DNA from: Deltaproteobacteria bacterium
GTDB lineage: Bacteria; Myxococcota_A; UBA9160; UBA6930
Assembly (NCBI GenBank): GCA_029261795.1
Contig: JAJDAP010000113.1
Location: forward strand, 1 to 36,872
DNA length: 36,872 nt
Reading direction: 5' to 3'
Positions 17,075 through 24,680 of this stretch are shown piece by piece. The notes below the pieces were generated by a model. The model was not told where the DNA came from. It ran no database searches and saw only the letters and a program-made list of their open reading frames with translations. How positions within the stretch are numbered: the stretch's first letter is position 1; the number at the start of each line of letters is the position of its first letter. The translations under genes were made by a program, and so were the position numbers.

Positions 17075-17090
17075 CGTGACGCATATCACA
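17075..17090. promoter_or_regulatory. CRP/FNR-family-like operator
   Basis: CGTGACGCATATCACA contains GTGA-N6-TCAC, the half-site arrangement of CRP-family regulators (consensus TGTGA-N6-TCACA), with nine of ten positions matching. It lies in the 92-bp gap between YqeY and the 46-aa membrane peptide, about 58 bp before the peptide start, a workable place for an activator. Which CRP/FNR-type protein would bind is unknown. Confidence 0.45.
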
Positions 17091-17109
17091 AGTGGAGTTC
17101 TCGACGCGA

Positions 17110-17598
17110 TCACTGAGGGTTTTCACCATCTGACCTGAACGACGTTCGTCCACTCGAGAGGAGTTCGCGAACAATCTTCTGAGCAAGACCGCCGTCGACG
17201 TCACCCTTGTGGGCCTTCATCAGGGCGCCCATGGCCTTGCCCATATCATTCGTGCCCGTCGCGCCGCTCTCGGAAATCGCTGCTTCGACCCAGGACCGCG
17301 TCGTGGCTTCGTCCGCCAGGCTCGGTAGGAACTCCTCGACCACGGCGAGTTCCGCCCGTTCGGCTTCCGCGCTCTCCTCGCGACCGGCGGCGGCGAAGGC
17401 TTCCACGCTTTCCTTGCGTTGTTTGGCGAGTTTTCGGAGCAGGCTGATGCAGACCTCATCTTCGAGGGTCTCTGCACCATCCTTCTTCATCTCGTTCAAG
17501 AAGGCAGCGCGGATCATGCGAAGCGCGCCGGTGCGCGGTGCGTCCTTCGCCTTCATGGCTTGCTTCATCAGGGCGGATACTTCGTCGACCAGCGGCAT
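17110..17598 (-). CDS. yqeY: GatB/YqeY domain protein
   Basis: This 162-residue protein is a stand-alone YqeY, homologous to the C-terminal tail of the GatB subunit of the tRNA-dependent amidotransferase. Seen features are LMKQAMKAKDAPRTGALRMI, LLRKLAKQRKESVEAF, EEFLPSLADE and the closing MGKAMGALMKAHKGDVDGG, all typical. YqeY proteins are thought to bind tRNA, but their cellular job is not well established. The ATG follows AAGGAAGAG. It lies 46 bp downstream of the DUF423 gene and may belong to the same transcript. It has a slightly longer C-terminal tail than usual (after LLSSGRTS). Confidence 0.93.
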   Translation of the reverse strand: MPLVDEVSALMKQAMKAKDAPRTGALRMIRAAFLNEMKKDGAETLEDEVCISLLRKLAKQRKESVEAFAAAGREESAEAERAELAVVEEFLPSLADEATTRSWVEAAISESGATGTNDMGKAMGALMKAHKGDVDGGLAQKIVRELLSSGRTSFRSDGENPQ

Positions 17599-17644
17599 GG
17601 CTCTCTTCCTTGGGGTCAGAGGACGATGGGAGCTTAGCGGTGGC

Positions 17645-17998
17645 TCAGGAGCGAGCGAGCCACGCGAGGCTCAACCAGCCCGCGATCAACGCGAGGCCGC
17701 CGATCGGTGTGACCGGACCCAGCCAGCGCGGGCCCCCGAGCACGAGCACATAGATCGAGCCGGAGAACAGCAGGATACCGGCCGTGAACAGCGCCCCGGT
17801 GAGTCCGAGCGGCCGCGTCCCCGTATTCCAGGCGAGGCCGCCCAATAGCACCGCGTGAAGCAGATGATAGGTCACCGCAGTTTCCCAACTCGAGAGTTGC
17901 TCCGGCGTCAGCCGTTCTCGCAGCCCGTGGGCACCGAACGCGCCGAGCACGACGCCGATCGCGCCAAGGACGCCTGCACTCAATAGCCAGGCGTTCAT
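17645..17998 (-). CDS. DUF423 (YgdD-like) membrane protein
   Basis: This 117-residue protein has four hydrophobic helices and the DUF423 signature: GAIGVVLGAFGAHGLRERL at the start, TAVTYHLLHAVLLGGLA in the middle, and ILLFSGSIYVLVLGG then TPIGGLALIAGWLSL. The family is widespread in Gram-negative and Gram-positive bacteria, with no firmly known function. The ATG overlaps the stop of the upstream CoA-transferase gene as ATGA, so the two are translationally coupled, although a functional link is not obvious. Confidence 0.93.
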   Translation of the reverse strand: MNAWLLSAGVLGAIGVVLGAFGAHGLRERLTPEQLSSWETAVTYHLLHAVLLGGLAWNTGTRPLGLTGALFTAGILLFSGSIYVLVLGGPRWLGPVTPIGGLALIAGWLSLAWLARS

Positions 17999-19176
17999 GC
18001 CGCGGCTCCCTGCTCACGTAGCTTGGCGATCTCGCTTCCATCGGCGCCCAGCTCCGAGAGGATCTCGTTGGTGTGCTCGCCGAGGGCGGGTGCCTGGCAG
18101 CGGATCTCACTCGGTGTTTCCGAGAACCGTTCCGGTGGGCGCGCCTGGCGCATCGGGCCGCCCAGCGGGTGCTCTCCCTCGACCACGATCTCGTTCTCGA
18201 TCACTTGCGGATGTTCGAGCAGGCTTTCGCGCGTGACGACCGGCGCACAGGGGACGTCTTCGGCTTCGAGTCGCTCGAGCCACTCCTGGTTCGAGCGTGT
18301 CGCCAGCACCTCTTGCGTGGCTGCCAGGCGATCCCCTGCGTTGAGCATGCGGCCGGCCGGCGTCTTGTAGCGCGGGTCTTCCAGCCACTCGGGTTGGTCG
18401 AGGGCTTTGCAGAGGCCCTGCCACTCGGCGTCGGACACCGCACCGCAGGTGATGTAGCCATCCGTCGTGTGGAAGATGAGATCCTGGGCCAAGCGGGCCT
18501 GGGGCCGCTTGGAACCCTTGCCTAGCCAGGTATGCGAGGCCATTCCCTCGGGCCATTGGAAGGCGACCGCCGCGTCGAGCATCGCCAGACGGATGTGTTG
18601 GCCCTTGCCCGAGCGTTCCTTGGCGAAGAGTGCTGCCGTGATCGCCTGGGCGGCGGTCAACGCCGTGAGCTTGTCGGGCACGATCAATCGCATCATGCGC
18701 GGACGGCCCGTGTCGCGATCCTCTTGGATCGTGGCGAGGCCCGACAGCGCCTGGACCACCGGGTCGTAGACGCGTTTGTGCGCGTAGGGTCCGGTCTCCC
18801 CGAAGCCACTGATCGAGACGTAGATGAGGTCGGGCTTGATCGTGCGCAGAGCGTCTTCGCCGATGCCCATCCGATCCACGGCGCCCGGGCGGAAGTTCTG
18901 CAGGAAGACGTCGGCGGTGGCCACCAGTTTCTTCATCCATTTGAGTCCCTCGGGCTGCTTCATGTCCAGCACGATCGAGCGCTTGTTGCGGTTCGACGTG
19001 GCGAAGGTGGCTGAGATGCCGTCGCGCGACCCCATCACCCGGACCAGATCGCCGACACCCGGTGATTCGACCTTGATCACGTCGGCGCCCTGATCGCCCA
19101 GGATCCGTGCCGCCACGGGTCCCGAGATCATCTGTGTCATGTCGATCACGCGAACGCCGTCGAGTGCTCCCGGCAT
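17995..19176 (-). CDS. CaiB/BaiF family (class III) CoA-transferase
   Basis: This 393-residue enzyme moves CoA between carboxylic acids through an aspartyl-CoA thioester. LDGVRVIDMTQMISGPVAAR, LGDQGADVIKVESPGVGD, NRNKRSIVLDMK and FLQNFRPGAVDRMG are the usual N-terminal motifs. Asp168 in LIVPDKLTAL is in the position of the catalytic aspartate of formyl-CoA transferase and CaiB. The C-terminal part has GKGQHIRLAMLDA and VLEHP-like VTRESLLEHPQV. The ATG is preceded by AGAGGAGA. Neighbours (amidohydrolase upstream, SnoaL-like and acyl-CoA ligase nearby) suggest catabolism of an organic acid; alternative activities include alpha-methylacyl-CoA racemase, which cannot be excluded by eye. Confidence 0.94.
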   Translation of the reverse strand: MPGALDGVRVIDMTQMISGPVAARILGDQGADVIKVESPGVGDLVRVMGSRDGISATFATSNRNKRSIVLDMKQPEGLKWMKKLVATADVFLQNFRPGAVDRMGIGEDALRTIKPDLIYVSISGFGETGPYAHKRVYDPVVQALSGLATIQEDRDTGRPRMMRLIVPDKLTALTAAQAITAALFAKERSGKGQHIRLAMLDAAVAFQWPEGMASHTWLGKGSKRPQARLAQDLIFHTTDGYITCGAVSDAEWQGLCKALDQPEWLEDPRYKTPAGRMLNAGDRLAATQEVLATRSNQEWLERLEAEDVPCAPVVTRESLLEHPQVIENEIVVEGEHPLGGPMRQARPPERFSETPSEIRCQAPALGEHTNEILSELGADGSEIAKLREQGAAA

Positions 19177-19204
19177 GTCTTCTCCTCTGGGGTGAACCCC
19201 GATG

Positions 19205-20047
19205 CTATTGGATCGCGTCGGCTCGGCTGGGCGGCTTCCGTTCGCCGAAGAACAGCCGCTCGGCGTTCTGGTAGAGGAACTTGTCGAGCACGCCCTCTCG
19301 CAGATCGAGGGCCTGGGCCTCGGCGATACAGCGCTGGAAGCTCAGCACCGGGTGGTCCGAGGCGAACAGGATCTTGTTCTTGCCACGCGTGTTCATGTAG
19401 TGGATCAACTCGCTTGGCAGGTACCTGGGCGCGTAGGCCGAGGTCATCAGGTGGAGGTTGCGGTATTTGATCATCAGACGGATCGCGACATCCCACCAGG
19501 GGTCTGCACCGTGCGCCATGCAGATGCGGAGCTCGGGAAACTGCACACAGACCTTGTCGAGGTGGATCGGGTGTTGGCACTCGCCCGGAACCGGAGGCCC
19601 GGGAAGCCCGGTATTGATCGAGACCGGCAGGTCGAGTTCGATGCACTTCACATAGAGCGGCATGAAATTCACGTGGCCGGGCGGCGTATCCGTACCGAAG
19701 GGCACGGCGCGTGCCATCACGACCGGCTCGCTCCGGGTCAGGGCCTCGAGTTCCCAGACCTCGCTCATCGTCCCGGTCGGCTCGACATTGACGGCATAGG
19801 CGCAGCGATCCGGGTACTTCTCGCCGAAGCGCAACGCATGCTTCGAGGGCTTGCGAGCGCCGATCGAGATCACCGATTTCGCGACGCCGGCCGCATCCAT
19901 TTCGTCGATCAGTTGCTCGGGTTCGATGTTCTTGAAGAAATCGTCGCCTCCCTTGAAGTAGTCCTCCTTCACACGCACGAGGTAGTCGGGCGGCTTCTGC
20001 TCGCCCATCGTGACGTTCACCCAACAGTCGATCGCGCGGACGCTCAT
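19205..20047 (-). CDS. Amidohydrolase_2-like protein with altered metal motif
   Basis: This 280-residue TIM-barrel protein belongs to the amidohydrolase 2 group, which includes metal-dependent decarboxylases and hydrolases. The ATG at 20047 has a near-perfect AGGAGGTGAC site; the frame extends upstream without support. The usual N-terminal HxH metal ligands are missing: the segment reads AIDCWVNVTMG, with Trp9 and Asn11 in those places. Later ligand candidates remain, His179 in ICMAHGADPWW and Asp231 in ILFASDHPVL. The protein may use an incomplete metal site or none, as in some related subgroups with an N-terminal IDxW start. It ends 28 bp before the CoA-transferase start and is probably in the same operon. 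Confidence 0.85.
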   Translation of the reverse strand: MSVRAIDCWVNVTMGEQKPPDYLVRVKEDYFKGGDDFFKNIEPEQLIDEMDAAGVAKSVISIGARKPSKHALRFGEKYPDRCAYAVNVEPTGTMSEVWELEALTRSEPVVMARAVPFGTDTPPGHVNFMPLYVKCIELDLPVSINTGLPGPPVPGECQHPIHLDKVCVQFPELRICMAHGADPWWDVAIRLMIKYRNLHLMTSAYAPRYLPSELIHYMNTRGKNKILFASDHPVLSFQRCIAEAQALDLREGVLDKFLYQNAERLFFGERKPPSRADAIQ

Positions 20048-20067
20048 GTCACCTCCTGAAGCGCCGG

Positions 20068-20077
20068 AGTGTACACT
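20068..20077. promoter_or_regulatory. Palindromic divergent -10 box AGTGTACACT
   Basis: AGTGTACACT is a perfect 10-bp palindrome in the 37-bp gap between the divergent amidohydrolase-like and SnoaL-like genes. It provides TACACT (a TAnnnT -10 box) on both strands. On the plus strand seven bases separate TACACT from the GTG at 20085, as expected for leaderless mRNA. On the minus strand the leader would include the AGGAGG site. No -35 hexamers are evident, and the same dyad could instead be an operator. Confidence 0.45.
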
Positions 20078-20084
20078 GGCCGCC

Positions 20085-20483
20085 GTGGACGCCGCAGAGA
20101 GCAAGGCCGTGGTCACGCGCTACTTCGAAGCGCTGCGAACCGGAGATCCAGGACTGCCGGATCTGCTGACCGACGACGTCAGCTGGTGGGTCCCCGACGC
20201 ATCGCCGCTGGGAGGGCTGCGGGAAGGCAAGGAGGCGGTCCTCGCACTGATCTCGAGCGGCGCCGATCTCTACGACATGTCCGTGCCGTTCGAGGTCACG
20301 ATCGAATCGATCATCGCCGAAGACAACCGCGTCGCCGTGCAGTTGGTGATCGAGGCCCGCACGGCGAAGGGCGAGCCCTACCGCAACGACTATCACTTTG
20401 CATTCGAGCTTCAGGACGGCCGAATCCGCGCCGTTCGCGAGTATCTGGACACGCTCTACGTCCAGCGGATGCTGTTCACGTAG
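20085..20483 (+). CDS. SnoaL-like / NTF2-fold protein
   Basis: This protein of about 132 residues belongs to the ketosteroid-isomerase-like NTF2 superfamily. It shows a helical start (SKAVVTRYFEALRTGD), DLLTDDVSWWVPDASP, GGLREGKEAVLALI, and paired strands VAVQLVIEARTAKGEPY and NDYHFAFELQDGRIRAVREY. The GTG at 20085 is chosen because it follows a TACACT box by seven bases and gives normal length. An in-frame ATG at 20046 would lie before that box and overlap the start of the divergent gene. No catalytic residues can be assigned. It is followed at once by a 39-bp perfect hairpin. Confidence 0.82.
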   Translation: MDAAESKAVVTRYFEALRTGDPGLPDLLTDDVSWWVPDASPLGGLREGKEAVLALISSGADLYDMSVPFEVTIESIIAEDNRVAVQLVIEARTAKGEPYRNDYHFAFELQDGRIRAVREYLDTLYVQRMLFT

Positions 20484-20490
20484 AGGGAAC

Positions 20491-20572
20491 GGGGACGGAC
20501 TCCTCAAGTTTCATCTTTGCAAGTTTCCCCGAAGGGAAACTTGCAAAGATGAAACTTGAGGAGTCCGTCCCC
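20491..20572. repeat. Perfect 39-bp inverted repeat with 4-nt loop
   Basis: Bases 20491-20529 are the exact reverse complement of 20534-20572, with loop CGAA. The arms begin GGGGACGGACTCC and contain the word CAAGTTTC twice. The element fills the 91-bp gap between the stops of two convergent genes. It lacks a U-run, so it is not a classical intrinsic terminator, though a 39-bp stem may stop RNA polymerase or protect both transcript ends. The form suggests a REP/MITE-type mobile palindrome. Confidence 0.9.
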
Positions 20573-20574
20573 GC

Positions 20575-20991
20575 TCAGCCGGCTCGCTCGACGGTGAGGC
20601 CGACCTCCTGTCCGAACGAGAGTTCCAGGGTGTGGTGGTCCGGGTCGCTGATCATCAGCCAGTAACCGACCGGGGGTGGCGAATCGGTGGGTCCCCAGAC
20701 CGGGCGGCCCTCGCCGTGGGCTTCCGCGGCCAATCGATCGATCTCGGCGCGCGATTCGCAGCCAACACCGAGATGGGCGATCGGAACCAACGGATTGTCC
20801 ACCGTCGGCGTTTCGATCAGCACGATCACGAAAGGGCGCGTCCCGTCACTGATCCAGGCGACCCGACTGCCGCTCGCGGGATCGACGCGCTCGTGCACGA
20901 CCTTCATCGCAGCATAACGTTCGTAGAAGGCGAGGCTGCGCTCGAGATCCGTGACGGGAAGTGCGACGTGGGTCAGTCCGCGGTCGACCAT
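20575..20991 (-). CDS. VOC-superfamily protein (glyoxalase/dioxygenase-like)
   Basis: This 138-residue protein has the two-module vicinal-oxygen-chelate fold: LTHVALPVTDLERSLAFYER, then IAHLGVGCESRAEIDRLAA and YWLMISDPDHHTLELSFGQ. His in THVAL, His in AHLGV and Glu in TLELSF are the likely metal ligands. The ATG has only a distant GAGGAG, and a TAGACT box six bases before it suggests a leaderless transcript. It lies downstream of the Rieske operon after a 109-bp gap and may be an independent unit. The reaction is unknown. Confidence 0.87.
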   Translation of the reverse strand: MVDRGLTHVALPVTDLERSLAFYERYAAMKVVHERVDPASGSRVAWISDGTRPFVIVLIETPTVDNPLVPIAHLGVGCESRAEIDRLAAEAHGEGRPVWGPTDSPPPVGYWLMISDPDHHTLELSFGQEVGLTVERAG

Positions 20992-20997
20992 GGAGGG

Positions 20998-21003
20998 AGT
21001 CTA
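20998..21003 (-). promoter_or_regulatory. Candidate -10 box TAGACT, leaderless arrangement
   Basis: On the minus strand TAGACT stands six bases before the ATG of the VOC gene, similar to the spacing at 20085 and 25398. No -35 element is recognisable. Confidence 0.3.
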
Positions 21004-21100
21004 CTCCTCGGACGCCGCTGTGAGCAGGTCGCTCAGGTTCGGGAGGCAGCGCAGGCGGCTTGCTCGAGCCGTCCGCTGCCGCGCCGGGCCAGGGGCTGCG

Positions 21101-21895
21101 TCACGTGACGAGGAGCCAGGCTTCGCCGGCGCGATCGACTTCGACGCGAGCGCGCGCGAGGAGCCGGCAAGCCTGGCCCGCCGGGCCGGCACCGCTCTCG
21201 AGGTCGAACCGATAGCCATGCCACGGACAGACGATCTGCGAAGCCTCGATCTCCGCGTCTGCGAGGGGGCCGCCCCAGTGGGGACACACCGTCGTGTGGG
21301 CCACGAAGGTGCCTTCATGCCAGCGCACGCGGAAGGGCTCAGCGCCGACCTCGACGATGCGCGGACCATCCTCTCGCAGCCTTTCGGCCGGCCCCAGTGA
21401 GACGCGTTCGCGTTCACCGGCTCGCGCCACGCCCGGCGCACTCCCATCGAGAAACGCCTGGCGCCCCTGCATCATCGCTTCGTCTTCGTCCCACAATGCC
21501 GTGTAGAGGGAAACGAAGCCGTCGCCGAGCTTGGCGCCCGAGGCCGCATCATGCTCCGGGACGAAGAACTCGACGCGGACGTCCGTCCGCTGGGCGTCGA
21601 TTCCGGTGACCCGGGTAAAGATGTCCGTCCCGACGCCGCGACCAGCGACGGTGCGCGAGTGATACGAAGAATCCGACCAGTCGATGCTGAGTTCGACGGT
21701 CAGTTCGTCGCCACCCCCTCGCGGACTGATCCGAGCCCGCCAGCCCCAGTCGCCAGCGTCCTCGCAGACGATCGCGGCGAACGAACCGGCGTGGAGGGCC
21801 GGCAGGTGCTCCCAGTCGAGCACGTTCTCCCACACTCGCTCCGTATTGGCCGCGACGCGACGCTCATAGACGGCAACCGGTTCCGGGGCCGTCAT
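21101..21895 (-). CDS. SRPBCC-Rieske fusion protein
   Basis: This 264-residue protein joins two domains in an unusual order. Residues about 8-150 look like an SRPBCC/START-like ligand-binding domain (VYERRVAANTERVWENVLDW, then EDAGDWGWRARISP and DDELTVELS-like strands). Residues about 160-262 are a Rieske [2Fe-2S] domain with ligands Cys204 and His206 in TVCPHWGGPL and Cys223 and His226 in IVCPWHGYRF. Ring-hydroxylating oxygenase alpha subunits have the Rieske domain first and a catalytic SRPBCC domain with non-haem iron ligands second. Here the order is reversed and I see no 2-His-1-carboxylate motif. The ATG overlaps the hydrolase stop as ATGA. A role as electron carrier or redox-gated binding protein is inference. 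Confidence 0.87.
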   Translation of the reverse strand: MTAPEPVAVYERRVAANTERVWENVLDWEHLPALHAGSFAAIVCEDAGDWGWRARISPRGGGDELTVELSIDWSDSSYHSRTVAGRGVGTDIFTRVTGIDAQRTDVRVEFFVPEHDAASGAKLGDGFVSLYTALWDEDEAMMQGRQAFLDGSAPGVARAGERERVSLGPAERLREDGPRIVEVGAEPFRVRWHEGTFVAHTTVCPHWGGPLADAEIEASQIVCPWHGYRFDLESGAGPAGQACRLLARARVEVDRAGEAWLLVT

Positions 21896-23124
21896 GTCGT
21901 CGCTCGCAGCCAGGCCACCACTTCTTCCACGGCACCATCGCGTCCGGTTTCCGCCGGGAAGCCGTAGTGGTCGCCAGGCACCGACTTCCGGCGGATCTCC
22001 GTCGAGCCGAGCGAGTCGACGATGTGTTGGGTGTCGCTCGGGAAGATCGCGTTGTCGCCCGTGTACTCGACGACGAGGGCCGGCAGGGTCATTCGAGGTC
22101 CGGTGCGGGCGATCTCCGCCTGGGAGGCCGTCCCGGACCAGGTCGAAAGCCAGGCTTCGGGAGAAACCATGCGGCTGAAGCCCACGGGTCCGTAGTTGAT
22201 GATGTCCGGCCGTCGCCCCCACAAGGAGCCGTAGTCGCGCTGGGACGGGTCGATGGAGGGGTCCACATAACGAGGATCGGCGTCGGTGCGGTAGATCAAC
22301 ATGAAATCGGTGGCCGTCGCCGCGCGGCGGTCCGCGACGCTGCCGGTTTCCCGCGCCGCATCCCGCGCAGCGTTGCGGCGAGCGATCCGCTCGCGCGCGA
22401 TCCCGTCGATCCGTTCGACGCGGTTCCGTTGGGCAGCGCGATAGCGGGCCAGGAACGGCTCGGAGTAGTGGCTAGGCGCAGGGGGCTCAGCGAAACCATT
22501 TGCCGGGTCGTACAGGTCGAGCTCAGTGTCGCACGAAAGCGGGTCGCCTTCTTCGACCACCGAGGGGTCGATCGCGCGCAGCAAGTAGTGGCCTTCGCCC
22601 GGGTGCGCGGCCACATAGGCCACGCTGTCTGCGGCAGGCATCTCGAAGGCGTTGAGGTCGAAGGGATCCCCGGTCGCTAGCGCGGTGAGCCGTTCGCCTT
22701 CCGGCGCCAGGGCCTGGGAAAGGTAGAACGTGAAGAGCGAACCCCCACCGGAGTTTCCGAGCAGCACCACCCGCTCGTAGCGCTCGCGAATCCACTTCAC
22801 CCCTTCGGCCACATCGAGCAGGACCCGTTCATGGATCAGGCTGGAGTCGTTGTTCAACCAGCGGCTATTCACGCAGAAGGCGGCGAAGCCCGCTTCGACC
22901 AGGCCCGGCACGGTGTAGTGGCGCGAGAAGTTGGCGCGCGGATGCATCAGCATCACCGCCGTGTCTTCGCCGCCACGGTGATAGTGCCAGCCGTGGGCCA
23001 GGCCGCGATCCGGCGTTACGAGTTTGACGGGTTCGCAGTGCGTGACCGCGGGCAGCGGCCGGTGCCACTCGGCAACCTCATAGGGGTTTTCGTAGCGCCC
23101 GACGCGATGGCGTGCCGTTGCCAT
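21892..23124 (-). CDS. Alpha/beta hydrolase
   Basis: This 410-residue protein has the serine hydrolase triad: Ser125 in the elbow LLGNSGGGSL, Asp in VVEYTGDNAIFPSD (about 352), and His in VPGDHYGF (about 383). It is longer than a minimal alpha/beta hydrolase because of a cap of about 130 residues between the nucleophile and the acid, with an Arg-rich helix (ARERIARRNAARDAARE). The ATG overlaps the stop of the acyl-CoA ligase as TGATG, and its own stop overlaps the next start, so the middle of this operon is tightly coupled. An esterase or acyl-transfer role beside a CoA ligase is plausible; the substrate is unknown. Confidence 0.87.
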   Translation of the reverse strand: MATARHRVGRYENPYEVAEWHRPLPAVTHCEPVKLVTPDRGLAHGWHYHRGGEDTAVMLMHPRANFSRHYTVPGLVEAGFAAFCVNSRWLNNDSSLIHERVLLDVAEGVKWIRERYERVVLLGNSGGGSLFTFYLSQALAPEGERLTALATGDPFDLNAFEMPAADSVAYVAAHPGEGHYLLRAIDPSVVEEGDPLSCDTELDLYDPANGFAEPPAPSHYSEPFLARYRAAQRNRVERIDGIARERIARRNAARDAARETGSVADRRAATATDFMLIYRTDADPRYVDPSIDPSQRDYGSLWGRRPDIINYGPVGFSRMVSPEAWLSTWSGTASQAEIARTGPRMTLPALVVEYTGDNAIFPSDTQHIVDSLGSTEIRRKSVPGDHYGFPAETGRDGAVEEVVAWLRATT

Positions 23125-24665
23125 CAGACGATCCTCGAATCCTTCTTGCCCCAGTAGCTGTCCTTGAGGAGCCGCTTGTAGAGCTTGCCCGTCGGGTGGC
23201 GCGGCAGCTCCTCCAGGAAGTCGATGCTACGCGGGCACTTGATGTTCGAAATCTGCTCCTGGCAGTAGTTGATCAGCTCCTGCTCCAGCTCGGGCCCGGC
23301 GTCGGCCATGTCGGCGGGCTGAACCACGGCTTTCACTTCCTCACCGAAGTCCTCGTTGGGGACCCCGATCACGGCGCAATCGGTGACCTTCGGATGGGTG
23401 ATCAGGCAGTTCTCGGTTTCCTGCGGATAGATGTTCACACCGCCCGAGATGATCATGAACGACTTCCGATCGGTCAGATACAGGTAGCCCTCTTCGTCGA
23501 CATAGCCGACATCGCCTAGCGTTGTATATCCCTGCGGGCTCTTCGCGTCGGCCGTCTTCTCGGGCGCCTTGTGATACTCGTAGTGGGCGTCGCTCTCGAA
23601 ATAGATGCCGCCGACCTCGCCAGTAGGAACGGGATTCATCTCGTCGTCGAGGATGTGCAGCTTGGCCGTGGTCGGCTTCCCCACCGATCCCTTGTGGGTG
23701 AGCCAATCCTCGGAGTTGATCATCACGAAGCCGTTTCCTTCGGTGCCGGCGTAGTACTCGTTGATCACCGGCCCCCACCACTGGATCATGGCTTCCTTGA
23801 CCGGGACCGGGCAGGGTGCGGCGGCGTGGATCACGACCTCCAGGCTCGAGACGTCGAAGCGGGCACGATCCTCCTCGGGCAGTTTCATCATCCGCACGAA
23901 CATCGTTGGCACCCACTGGCTATGGGTGATCTTGTGCTTCTCGATCTGCTGCAACGCGTCCAGCGCATCGAACTTCTCCATGATGACGACGGTTGCGCCG
24001 GTCCTCAGGAAGTTCATCGTGAAGCCGAGCGGCGCCGAGTGGTAGAGCGGGGCCGGCGACAGATAGATCGAATCTTCGGTGGCGCCGTAGAGGATCTGAA
24101 TGGCCAGCGCGAGCGGCGGCAGCTCTCCGAGGGGGGCGCCGCTGAGCGGGTGCTTCACGCCTTTCGGGCGGCCGGTGGTTCCCGACGAATAGAGCATCGG
24201 CGCGCCCTCGAACTCTTCGGCCAGGGGCTCGGCCGGTTGGGCCGCGATGGCTTCCTCCCAACTCTCATAGCCATCGAGCGTGCCATTCACCGAGTAGTTG
24301 GCGATGAGTTTCGGACAGCTGGTAGGGACATTCGTCGTCGTCTCCGCCAGTTCCTGCGACGTGATGAACACCTTCGCGTCGCAGTCATCGATGATGTAGG
24401 CGAGCTCGGGCGTCGAGAGTCGCGTACTGATCGTGGTGTAGTAGAGCCCGGCACGGTGAGCGGCCCAGCAGATCTGATGGAAGTGCACGTTGTTTTCCAT
24501 GCACAGGGCCACATGATCGCCGCGCCGAAGGCCGAGCGAGTGGAACAGTTGGGCGCCCTGGTTGGAGCGATCATTCAACTCTCGACGGGTCACCACCTGA
24601 CCGCTTCCGGTCAGGATGTAGGCGGCCTTGTCGGGATCATTGGCCGCGAGAATACCGGGGTGCAT
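23124..24665 (-). CDS. Acyl-CoA synthetase (FadD-like AMP-forming ligase)
   Basis: This 513-residue ANL-superfamily ligase is full length. Motifs in order are LYSSGTTGRPKGVKHPL (ATP loop, about 160), PLYHSAPLGF, VINEYYAGTEGNGF (acyl/adenylate motif), YTTLGDVGYVDEEGYLYL, DRKSFMIISGGVNIYPQE (hinge) and LPRHPTGKLYKRLL with the catalytic lysine. The YYAGTEGNG form is common among actinobacterial and proteobacterial FadD-like enzymes that activate bulky or aromatic acids, but substrate choice cannot be read by eye. The ATG follows AGGAG. It lies 15 bp after the DsbA-like isomerase and overlaps the alpha/beta hydrolase start. Confidence 0.94.
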   Translation of the reverse strand: MHPGILAANDPDKAAYILTGSGQVVTRRELNDRSNQGAQLFHSLGLRRGDHVALCMENNVHFHQICWAAHRAGLYYTTISTRLSTPELAYIIDDCDAKVFITSQELAETTTNVPTSCPKLIANYSVNGTLDGYESWEEAIAAQPAEPLAEEFEGAPMLYSSGTTGRPKGVKHPLSGAPLGELPPLALAIQILYGATEDSIYLSPAPLYHSAPLGFTMNFLRTGATVVIMEKFDALDALQQIEKHKITHSQWVPTMFVRMMKLPEEDRARFDVSSLEVVIHAAAPCPVPVKEAMIQWWGPVINEYYAGTEGNGFVMINSEDWLTHKGSVGKPTTAKLHILDDEMNPVPTGEVGGIYFESDAHYEYHKAPEKTADAKSPQGYTTLGDVGYVDEEGYLYLTDRKSFMIISGGVNIYPQETENCLITHPKVTDCAVIGVPNEDFGEEVKAVVQPADMADAGPELEQELINYCQEQISNIKCPRSIDFLEELPRHPTGKLYKRLLKDSYWGKKDSRIV

Positions 24666-24680
24666 CTGAATCTCCTGTGT

